The notes beneath the pieces are model-generated. The model had not been told where the DNA came from. It worked only from the letters and a program-made list of their open reading frames with translations, and did no database searches. A DNA stretch of 24,008 nucleotides. Source: Clostridia bacterium. GTDB lineage: Bacteria > Bacillota > Clostridia > Christensenellales > Borkfalkiaceae. The DNA is taken from contig CAAGME010000051.1 of assembly GCA_900770945.1 (NCBI GenBank), positions 1 through 24,008 on the forward strand, read 5' to 3'. The position numbers were made by a program, and so were the translations under genes. Positions 15,077 to 20,474 of the stretch are shown here, piece by piece. Numbering within the stretch: position 1 is the stretch's first letter; each line of letters starts with the position of its first letter.

Positions 15077-15431
15077 GGGGTCGTAACGGTTTCGACTGTG
15101 GGTGAAAGGGAAAATATAAGCATACCGAAGCGCACGTCTTCGTTAAAACGGGCAAACTAAATTTAAATGCTGATAACAACAGTTACGCATTTGCTGCTTA
15201 AGTAAAAGCAGTCGTCCTTACTCGTCTTCCCGTCGGGCGGGATAAGGGCGTCATTTTGGCGGGGTACCGGTTTTGTGTTTTGACCGCGGCATAAAATCGG
15301 GATTTAGCGGTTTACGGTCGATATTTTGCGCCTTACCATAGTATCGGCAAGAGATTAAGTTAAGGCTAAGTATGTAGAAGGTTTTTCGGTTCGTTCGCAA
15401 CACGGCGGTTCGACTCCGCCCGATTCCACCA
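15077..15431 (+). ncRNA. ssrA: tmRNA (10Sa RNA)
   Basis: Transfer-messenger RNA enters stalled ribosomes charged with alanine, supplies a short reading frame that tags the unfinished protein for proteolysis, and frees the ribosome. The 5' end GGGGTCGTAACGGTTTCGAC and the 3' end GGCGGTTCGACTCCGCC then CGATTCCACCA are diagnostic. GGGGTCG pairs with CGATTCC as a 7-bp acceptor stem with two G-U pairs. The T-arm is GGCGG-TTCGACT-CCGCC, and CCA is encoded at 15429-15431. The tag frame starts at GCT 15169 and runs to TAA 15199-15201, giving ADNNSYAFAA; with the tRNA-borne alanine the tag is A-ADNNSYAFAA. The AFAA end fits recognition by ClpXP-type proteases. The length is about 355 nt. The start is set by the acceptor stem, and the mature ends are not mapped experimentally. 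Confidence 0.95.
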
Positions 15432-15472
15432 AGCGAAAGGGGCTGCCCGAATGGGCAGCCCCTTTCGCTTGG
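15429..15472. terminator. 20-bp perfect hairpin that includes the tmRNA CCA end
   Basis: The arms 15429-15448 and 15453-15472 are perfectly complementary around GAAT. The left arm starts with the final CC of the tmRNA CCA end and continues AAGCGAAAGGGGCTGCCC. No T-run follows on the plus strand. On the minus strand it also follows a tmRNA-tail-like sequence, so it may serve as a shared bidirectional stop between two back-to-back 3' ends. Confidence 0.65.
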
Positions 15473-15476
15473 CAAA

Positions 15477-15546
15477 AATCCGACGGACGGAGGCGAACCG
15501 CCGTAGGCGGCTTATGCCCGAGCGCAAGCGAGGAAGTGTGCCGAGG
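15477..15546 (-). repeat. tmRNA-tail-like repeat A1
   Basis: 52 bases at 15495-15546 are identical to 15629-15680. Read on the minus strand, the unit ends with a T-arm-like GGCGGTTCGCCTCCGTC and an acceptor-like TCGGATTTTTGCCA directly before the AAGCGAAAGG hairpin, resembling the ssrA 3' end. Confidence 0.7.
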
Positions 15547-15591
15547 ACTTCCCGTTTACGGGAAACGGCACTCTCCGAAGGGTACCGCCCG

Positions 15592-15680
15592 ATTTCGCTT
15601 GGTGGAAATCCGACGGGCGGAGAGAGCCGAACCGCCGTAGGCGGCTTATGCCCGAGCGCAAGCGAGGAAGTGTGCCGAGG
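15592..15680 (-). repeat. tmRNA-tail-like repeat A2
   Basis: This is the second direct copy of A1. On the minus strand it ends GGCGGTTCGGCTCTCTCCGC, then CCGTCGGATTTCCACCA and AAGCGAAA. It shares GGCGGTTCG, CTCCGCCCG and ATTTCCACCA or ATTCCACCA plus AAGCGAAA with the ssrA 3' end, with two small insertions. A TTCCCG-TTTA-CGGGAA hairpin (15549-15564) lies between A1 and A2. Confidence 0.65.
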
Positions 15681-15817
15681 GGGCTCGCTCCGCAAGGCTG
15701 AGCCTTGCTATCACGCCGGGGTGGCAAACGCAACACCGTTGCGTTTGGTCGGCTCACGTGTGTGGTAGATTAAGTACACTTAGTTCGCCGACTGCCCGCC
15801 CGTTCTCGCCCCCATGC
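15676..15817 (-). repeat. tRNA-tail repeat unit 1
   Basis: This is the outermost of three nearly identical units. It has the same core as units 2 and 3 but lacks the last bases of the tRNA tail, being fused to repeat A2 at CGAGGGGGCTCG. Differences from unit 2 include one base in the loop of the GCAAGGC/GCCTTGC hairpin, so the stem is unaffected. Confidence 0.9.
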
Positions 15818-15832
15818 AATCCGTATAAAGCA

Positions 15833-15863
15833 AAAAAACGTAAGCAAGACGCTTACGTTTTTT
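15833..15863 (-). terminator. Terminator after repeat unit 2
   Basis: AAAAAACGTAAGC (15833-15845) and GCTTACGTTTTTT (15851-15863) form a perfect 13-bp stem with T-runs in both directions. On the minus strand it begins 4 bases after the CCA of unit 2. Confidence 0.8.
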
Positions 15864-15866
15864 ACT

Positions 15867-16017
15867 TGGTAGAGACGAGGGGGCTCGCTCCGCAAGGCTA
15901 AGCCTTGCTATCACGCCGGGGTGGCAAACGCAACACCGTTGCGTTTGGTCGGCTCACGTGTGTAGTAATTTAAGTACACTTAGTTCGCCGACTGCCCGCC
16001 CGTTCTCGCCCCCATGC
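15867..16017 (-). repeat. tRNA-tail repeat unit 2
   Basis: A 151-bp core read on the minus strand starts GCATGGGGGCGAGAACGGGC and ends in the same 21 bases as the tRNA-Val gene, through CCA at 15869-15867. Predicted minus-strand stems are GGGGGC/GCCCCC closing the unit, CGGGCGGGCA with TGCCACCCCG, GTCGGC/GCCGAC, the hairpin AAACGCAAC-GGT-GTTGCGTTT and the hairpin GCAAGGC-TTA-GCCTTGC. No reading frame is kept between units. Confidence 0.9.
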
Positions 16018-16026
16018 AAACAGTAA

Positions 16027-16069
16027 AAACAAAAAGAACGCAGACATAAAGCCTGCATTCTTTTTGTTT
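16027..16069 (-). terminator. Terminator after repeat unit 3
   Basis: Arms AAACAAAAAGAACGCAG (16027-16043) and CTGCATTCTTTTTGTTT (16053-16069) pair. The only mismatch on the plus strand (C-A) becomes a U-G pair on the minus strand. The sequence differs from the other two terminators although the flanking cores are alike. Confidence 0.8.
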
Positions 16070-16219
16070 GGTAGAGACGAGGGGGCTCGCTCCGCAAGGC
16101 TAAGCCTTGCTATCACGCCGGGGAGGCAAACGCAACACCGTTGCGTTTGGTCGGCTCACGTGTGTGGTAATTTAAGTACACTTAGTTCGCCGACTGCCCG
16201 CCCGTTCTCGCCCCCATGC
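16069..16219 (-). repeat. tRNA-tail repeat unit 3
   Basis: This has the same 151-bp layout as unit 2, with its CCA at 16071-16069. It begins directly after the terminator of the tRNA-Val gene. One base change, GGGGAGGC for GGGGTGGC on the plus strand, turns a G-A mismatch into a G-U pair in the minus-strand stem. Confidence 0.9.
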
Positions 16220-16233
16220 AACCTATATAAAGC

Positions 16234-16264
16234 AAAAAACGCAAGCAAGACGCTTACGTTTTTT
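16234..16264 (-). terminator. Terminator of the tRNA-Val gene
   Basis: On the minus strand AAAAAACGTAAGC and GCTTGCGTTTTTT form a 13-bp stem with one U-G pair and a T-run, 4 bases after the tRNA CCA. Confidence 0.85.
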
Positions 16265-16267
16265 ACT

Positions 16268-16344
16268 TGGTAGAGACGAGGGGGCTCGAACCCATGACCT
16301 CACGGATGTGGACCGTGCGCTCTGACCAACTGAGCTACGCCTCC
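16268..16344 (-). tRNA. tRNA-Val (anticodon CAC), atypical
   Basis: On the minus strand 77 bases fold as a standard cloverleaf with encoded CCA. The parts are acceptor GGAGGCG with CGTCTCT, D-arm GCTC-AGTTGGTCA-GAGC, anticodon stem CACGG/CCGTG, 5-base variable loop and T-loop TTCGAGC. The anticodon loop TCCACAT places CAC at positions 34-36, so it would read GUG valine codons. Three oddities stand out. Position 33 is C instead of the nearly universal U. The T-stem ATGGG/CCCCT has a U50-C64 mismatch. The acceptor has G1-U72 and G5-U68 pairs. The 3' 21 bases recur in the neighbouring repeats, so the 3' part may have been replaced. The plus strand shows GTG in the complementary loop, but its D- and T-arms are not tRNA-like, so tRNA-His is rejected. 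Confidence 0.85.
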
Positions 16345-16359
16345 GTATTTATCTTGAAT

Positions 16360-16388
16360 ATTTTAGCATAATAAGCTTTTATTGTCAA
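16360..16388 (-). promoter_or_regulatory. tRNA-Val promoter
   Basis: On the minus strand TTGACA (16388-16383), 17-base spacer and TAAAAT (16365-16360) with an extended TG-C. The start would lie near 16353, about 8 bases from the mature tRNA, so the tRNA looks actively expressed. Confidence 0.85.
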
Positions 16389-16536
16389 CGTTTAAGCCCG
16401 ATTTTCTCGTTTTTTATTGCTTTTAGCGACTTCTTTTTATTTTTCGGCGGCTACAACGCGTGTTTTAACCTTTTGTATATAATCAGTTTTTGTCGCCGTT
16501 TAACATTAAAAGCAGACTGCTACAACCGTATTTATC

Positions 16537-16647
16537 AAAACTTGTAAATTTCATGCCCGAAAACACCGTAAAACTTGTAAACCTAAGCTTGAAAAAGTGC
16601 TTAAAACTTGTAAATAACCGTTGACAAAAGATTAAAAAACTTGTAAA
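16537..16647. repeat. Four iterons AAAACTTGTAAA with an exact 33-bp period
   Basis: Perfect 12-mers start at 16537, 16570, 16603 and 16636, each 33 bp apart. The 21-bp spacers differ but all keep AAAA at the same position (spacer bases 12-15), so A-tracts are phased too. A repeat of 12 bp is too short for CRISPR, and no cas gene is present. The layout suggests a protein bound cooperatively on one face of the helix. Apart from these iterons and the tRNA promoter, I see nothing gene-like in 16389-16675; one TATAAT at 16478-16483 has no -35. Confidence 0.9.
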
Positions 16648-16675
16648 GCTGCTTGTCCTTCAAAATTTTCACAAC

Positions 16676-16725
16676 AAAAAAAGGCTGTTTAAGGGGCGAA
16701 AAAACCTCTCAAAACAGTCTTTTTT
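16676..16725 (-). terminator. Terminator of the LRR surface-protein gene
   Basis: AAAGGCTGTTT and AAACAGTCTTT form a long stem with an inner GGGG/CCTC pairing. A and T runs on both flanks make it usable in both directions. It lies 38-87 bases after the stop of the minus-strand gene. Confidence 0.8.
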
Positions 16726-16762
16726 ATTCGGTTGTAAATGGGCTTTAAATTATTGTCGTAAA

Positions 16763-19054
16763 TTAAAGCGGTTTATATAGGCTTGAAAAGTTTTTCCAGC
16801 CGGCGGTGTTGTTGTAATAATCGATACATCCGAGCGGAACAAAGACTTCTTTCAAAGTGTTTGTCGCACCCGTAAAAGGCGTGCCTCCGCCGTCGAGAGA
16901 GATTTTACCGTTAAAGGTTATTTTTGTTACGGTGTCGGAAAAGAACGTCGTACTTTTTACTTTTCGGACTGAAGAGGGGATAACTATCTCTTTTGCGTTT
17001 CCGGTGAAAGCGTAACTCGCAATAGCTTTCACTCCGTCGTCTACGACTATTTTTCCGTCTGCGTCCGGAGCTTGTTTTAAAAGAATGTTATCGAGAATAA
17101 CTTTGCTTTTGCCGCTCATATAATCGCTTGAAGCAAAGGTGTCGTCGCCGACCGTTTCAAGCTTGCCGCCCGCAAAAAACGTATCGAAACGGCTGTTTTT
17201 AAAAGCTTCGTTGCCGATAGAAGAAACGTTTTTAAGTTCGAGCGATTTGAATACGTTTGTGCCTTCGAAAGCGTTGTTTCCTATCCTCGTGACGGAATCG
17301 TCAAGCCGTAGATAGACAGAGTGCAGATTGTGCTTCATGTTCTTTGCGAAATCGTTGCATATATCGCCGTAAACGTAAAGGTCAACGAGCGGGAAAATAT
17401 CGGTGGTGTCGCCTTTTTTGTAGTAGATATAAACAATCGACTGTTTGCCGCCGATGTGAATTTCACGCACTTTGGTGTCATGCAACAAACCGCTTATCGA
17501 AATCGTTGCGTCAGGCGAGGGACAGCTGAATATTTTTAAAGACGTGTCGCCGATAAATTGCGAAGTTTCTATCGTTTTTACGCTTTTGCCGAAATATATC
17601 TCTTCGAGATTAGGCATAGCCGAAAAAACGGACGGCGCAAAATAAGTTGCGCTTTCGGGGAGTTTCAGCTTGGTTATTCCTTTTATGCCCGAGAGCGAAT
17701 CCCTCAGAAACGAAGTTAAGTTGTTCGAAAATTTTATGTCCGTAAGCGCGGAATTTGCAAGCGCGTTCACTTGTATTGTAGTGACGCTGTCGGGCATAAT
17801 CAGTTTTTTGACGTTCGTATTGTTGTAAAGGAAAAACTGACAAACGGCGGTACTTCCCGGGGCAATACGTATTGTTTCGGTCGTAAAGTTTTTCGGTACG
17901 GGAATATTGCCGGATATCGTAATCGAAGAAAGATTGTCTTTTAATCCCTCAAACGCGTTTTCTTCAGCTTCCGTAACGGACGCAGGAATATAAATTTTTT
18001 CTATCAAGCTTGCCCCATGGAAAAAATAATTGCTTATTTTAGTCGAACCGCTCAATATACGCACGCTTTTCAGGCTCGACGGGATTTTGCCGCCGAATAT
18101 AGTTTGCAAAGGAACGCTGCCGGCTTTTATGCTTAATTCCTCGATATTGTCGAAGCCTTTAAGAGAATTTTCGGCAAGGTTGTATCCGTAAGTCAATTTT
18201 TTGATTTTTTTCAGAGAAGAAAGAAGCTCGTCCGAAGGCGAACCGGAAGAGAGATTGTATATGGAAATTTCTTCGTTTTCGCCGATATCTACGCTTGTGA
18301 TTAAGTTGTTTTCGGAGCTTACGGGTAAGACTGTGTAATTATGTGCGTATTTTGCTCCTGCGTATTCGAATTCAATGCTTTTTTCTCCCGGCTCGCCGGT
18401 TTTTATCTGATTGGTTAAGGAGTACGAAATTTTAGTTTCTCGCGTGGTGCCGTCTTTAAGATTAAGTATCATCAGGTTGTCGTCCGTATCGACCGACGAA
18501 TACTGCATGAAAACGCTCGGGATAGGGTATAAAGTCGTTATCGATTGTACTTTTCCGTCGTAATAATCGTCCGGATTGTAAAATTTACCGTCTTCGCCGT
18601 ATACGAAGTACACTCTCCAACGCTGATTGAGGTTGTTCTTTTTTTGCAGGTAAACTTTGGAATGGTCACCCAAAAACAAGCTTCCGTACTCAGCCCAGTA
18701 AAAATATATATCGAGTACGTATATAGAGTCTGCGTCGAAAGAACCGTAATTTTTCAGGTCGACGTCTACTCCGTAATAGCCGTCTTTGTCCTTTTTATAG
18801 TTGCCGGCAAGCATCGAAGTATAGTACAATTCCGTTTGCTCCTGACCTGATACGCTGAAATATATGACTTTTCTTGCTTCGTCGTTTTTGTCGTATATCG
18901 TCATTATGCCGTCTTCTGATATGGAAATCGAAGCTTTTCTCGTATCCGGAACGGTTTCGTCCGGCTTGTTTATCGCTTTTATCCCGAAATAACAGCCGAC
19001 GGCAATTCCGGAGATAAGCAAAAGAACAAGTAATGTCTTTAAAGCTTTTTTCAT
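16763..19054 (-). CDS. BspA-like leucine-rich-repeat (LRR_5) surface protein
   Basis: This 763-residue extracellular protein is anchored by one N-terminal hydrophobic segment (residues 7-27: TLLVLLLISGIAVGCYFGI). Residues 40-250 are a beta-rich region of unknown family. From about 280 to the end come irregular BspA/LRR_5 repeats, with units such as IEKIYIPASVTEAEENAFEG, VKKLIMPDSVTTIQVNAL and LEEIYFGKSVKTIETSQFIG. Such proteins mediate adhesion or binding in gut and oral bacteria. ISGIAVGC is lipobox-like (C21), so it could be a lipoprotein instead. No sortase motif or C-terminal anchor is seen. It stands alone between its own consensus promoter and a terminator, with AGAGGTG ahead of ATG. 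Confidence 0.82.
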   Translation of the reverse strand: MKKALKTLLVLLLISGIAVGCYFGIKAINKPDETVPDTRKASISISEDGIMTIYDKNDEARKVIYFSVSGQEQTELYYTSMLAGNYKKDKDGYYGVDVDLKNYGSFDADSIYVLDIYFYWAEYGSLFLGDHSKVYLQKKNNLNQRWRVYFVYGEDGKFYNPDDYYDGKVQSITTLYPIPSVFMQYSSVDTDDNLMILNLKDGTTRETKISYSLTNQIKTGEPGEKSIEFEYAGAKYAHNYTVLPVSSENNLITSVDIGENEEISIYNLSSGSPSDELLSSLKKIKKLTYGYNLAENSLKGFDNIEELSIKAGSVPLQTIFGGKIPSSLKSVRILSGSTKISNYFFHGASLIEKIYIPASVTEAEENAFEGLKDNLSSITISGNIPVPKNFTTETIRIAPGSTAVCQFFLYNNTNVKKLIMPDSVTTIQVNALANSALTDIKFSNNLTSFLRDSLSGIKGITKLKLPESATYFAPSVFSAMPNLEEIYFGKSVKTIETSQFIGDTSLKIFSCPSPDATISISGLLHDTKVREIHIGGKQSIVYIYYKKGDTTDIFPLVDLYVYGDICNDFAKNMKHNLHSVYLRLDDSVTRIGNNAFEGTNVFKSLELKNVSSIGNEAFKNSRFDTFFAGGKLETVGDDTFASSDYMSGKSKVILDNILLKQAPDADGKIVVDDGVKAIASYAFTGNAKEIVIPSSVRKVKSTTFFSDTVTKITFNGKISLDGGGTPFTGATNTLKEVFVPLGCIDYYNNTAGWKNFSSLYKPL

Positions 19055-19076
19055 AACGCACCTCTTTTTTTCTTCA

Positions 19077-19105
19077 ATTATATTATTTATCTTTCGTTAT
19101 GTCAA
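19077..19105 (-). promoter_or_regulatory. Consensus promoter of the LRR surface protein
   Basis: On the minus strand TTGACA (19105-19100), exactly 17 bases, TATAAT (19082-19077): a perfect sigma-A consensus. The remaining bases 19106-19218, up to the nrdG stop, show nothing else. Confidence 0.9.
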
Positions 19106-19218
19106 CCAAACCGATGTTGTTTTTTTCAAAATGCAAAATTTGCGACGTGATTTTTATAAAAATGTTCGTTTTGAATCGGATATATGTTTAAAATTTTTTG
19201 TCGGACGTGAAAGCAAGA

Positions 19219-19911
19219 TTAAATGCCCCGTACTTCCACTTGTTTTACGGTTTTTCTTACGATGGAAGCGTACTTTTCCATAACTTCCTTACTTTCGGGG
19301 GTGAACAAATCTTCTTCGATCAGGTTGCCGGAGTCCTTGAATTCCTGCAAAAAGTATCTTTTTGCGCCCGCTATCCATTGCGCGATTTTTTCGAAGTCTT
19401 CCTCGCAAAAAAGTTCCTTAGGCACGGTTGTGCGGAATTCGTAATCGACGCCGCTTTCCATCAGGATTTTTACGCTTTTTTTGACTTTTTCGACGTCGAG
19501 GTTATTAACTCCCGCCGTCACCGCGTACTTTTCGGGCGAATTTTTGATGTCTATCGCAACGTAGTCGACGAGTTTTTCGTCGAGTATTTTTTTGAGCTTG
19601 TCGGGGTAAGTGCCGTTGGTGTCGAGCTTGACGGCGTAACCCATATCTTTTACGCGCTTAATAAAGCTTTCGATGTCCTTTTGCATAAGCGGTTCGCCGC
19701 CCGTTATCGCTACCCCTTCGAGGCGGTCGGCGCGCTCGGACAGAAAGGCGAAAAACTCTTCCGTCGGGATAAAGGTTTCGTCTTGTTCGGTCACAAGCAA
19801 TGCGTTATGGCAGAACGGACAGCGCAGATTGCACCCGCCCGTAAAAACGGTGCAAGCGATTTTCCCGGGAAAATCGAGAAGAGTTAATTTTTGCAGACCT
19901 TTTATCATCAT
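19219..19911 (-). CDS. nrdG: Anaerobic ribonucleotide reductase activase (radical SAM)
   Basis: NrdG uses S-adenosylmethionine and a 4Fe-4S cluster to create the glycyl radical on NrdD. The 230-residue product carries the radical SAM motif C27-x3-C31-x2-C34 in GGCNLRCPFCHN, the SAM-binding AITGGEPLM, and KLDTNGTYP. The N-terminus MIKGLQKLTLLDFPGK is typical of the NrdG2-type activases. Two ATG codons stand together at 19911 and 19908; AGAGG lies about 10 bases upstream. It is divergent from nrdD with a shared regulatory region of about 560 bp, and has its own promoter at 19976-20004. Confidence 0.92.
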   Translation of the reverse strand: MMIKGLQKLTLLDFPGKIACTVFTGGCNLRCPFCHNALLVTEQDETFIPTEEFFAFLSERADRLEGVAITGGEPLMQKDIESFIKRVKDMGYAVKLDTNGTYPDKLKKILDEKLVDYVAIDIKNSPEKYAVTAGVNNLDVEKVKKSVKILMESGVDYEFRTTVPKELFCEEDFEKIAQWIAGAKRYFLQEFKDSGNLIEEDLFTPESKEVMEKYASIVRKTVKQVEVRGI

Positions 19912-19975
19912 AATATATATTACCTCTTTTTTTTGCCGAAAATGCGGCGAAAATAACCGTAATCCGAATACTTAT

Positions 19976-20004
19976 ATATTACCACTTTTCCCGCCGCTTG
20001 TCAA
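19976..20004 (-). promoter_or_regulatory. nrdG promoter
   Basis: On the minus strand TTGACA (20004-19999), 17-base spacer, TAATAT (19981-19976). Confidence 0.85.
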
Positions 20005-20060
20005 CGTTTGCGTGTTTGTAGTTTTTCTTTTGTCAAAGCCCTTTCAAGAACCGTCACTTT

Positions 20061-20105
20061 ATGGCAAATCTAAAGTTGTACTTTGGATTTGCCATGTTTT
20101 TGTTT
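20061..20105 (+). terminator. Orphan strong hairpin with T-run in the nrdG-nrdD gap
   Basis: The arms 20061-20076 and 20080-20095 (ATGGCAAATC outer part) pair over 16 bp around TGT with one G-U pair, followed by GTTTTTGTTT. It reads as a plus-strand terminator, yet no plus-strand gene precedes it. The rest of 20096-20303 is A/T-rich with no gene that I can support. Confidence 0.7.
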
Positions 20106-20303
20106 AGTGCGAAACATATTGCAAATATACGAATATTTTTGTGAAAATTATGAAATTTTTCTTTAAAATACAGACAAAACACGGCTTATGTGTGCCACAC
20201 GCGAACAGCGCGAGGCGAGCTGAAAAATTGGGCGAATAAAAATCACAGACAAAATCAAGCCTTTTTGAGCCTATAAAACTTTTAGTTGACTTTGATGAAT
20301 AAA

Positions 20304-20352
20304 ACCACAATATATTGTGGTCTAAAAAAATTCATACTACAAAATATTCGAA
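20304..20352 (+). promoter_or_regulatory. NrdR box pair upstream of nrdD
   Basis: ACCACAATATATTGTGGT (20304-20321) is a perfect palindrome matching the NrdR consensus ACACWATATATWGTGT at its core. A degenerate second site, CTACAAAATATTCGAA (20337-20352), starts 32 bp after CCACAATATATTGTGG (20305), three helical turns away as in known NrdR tandem sites, and ends just before the -35 box. A possible second promoter, TTGACT (20286-20291) with TATATT (20311-20316), would have the first box over its -10. NrdR represses ribonucleotide reductase genes when dATP is plentiful. Confidence 0.8.
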
Positions 20353-20357
20353 AACCC

Positions 20358-20386
20358 TTGACAGAAGGGAATAAATATGGTAGTAT
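20358..20386 (+). promoter_or_regulatory. nrdD promoter
   Basis: TTGACA (20358-20363), 17-base spacer, TAGTAT (20381-20386) with extended -10 TG at 20378-20379. It shows that the open frame extending up to 20286 is not translated from there. Confidence 0.8.
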
Positions 20387-20474
20387 ATTGAAGCACACAC
20401 CGAAAGCTTGCCGAGAAGCGGATAAACGAAAGCGAAAGGCAAGCGGTAAATTATATAAAACGGAGGAACAAGTA

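Noticed and set aside
15251..16273. Several open frames of 70-110 codons on both strands over the repeats
   Set aside because: They are translations of RNA-gene tails and tandem repeats, lack ribosome binding sites, and are not in the same frame in each repeat copy.
16268..16344. tRNA-His on the plus strand (GTG in the loop)
   Set aside because: The D-arm and T-loop consensus and CCA are all on the minus strand; the anticodon arm is nearly palindromic, which creates the false GTG.
16537..16647. CRISPR array
   Set aside because: The repeat is only 12 bp, spacers keep a shared A-tract, and no cas genes are present.
19198..19887. 229-codon plus-strand frame over nrdG
   Set aside because: It is a shadow of nrdG, whose radical SAM motifs are clear on the minus strand.
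20286..20474. Longer N-terminus for NrdD from ATG 20286
   Set aside because: It would place the NrdR box and the promoter inside the gene; GGAGG and the normal ATP-cone start support 20475.
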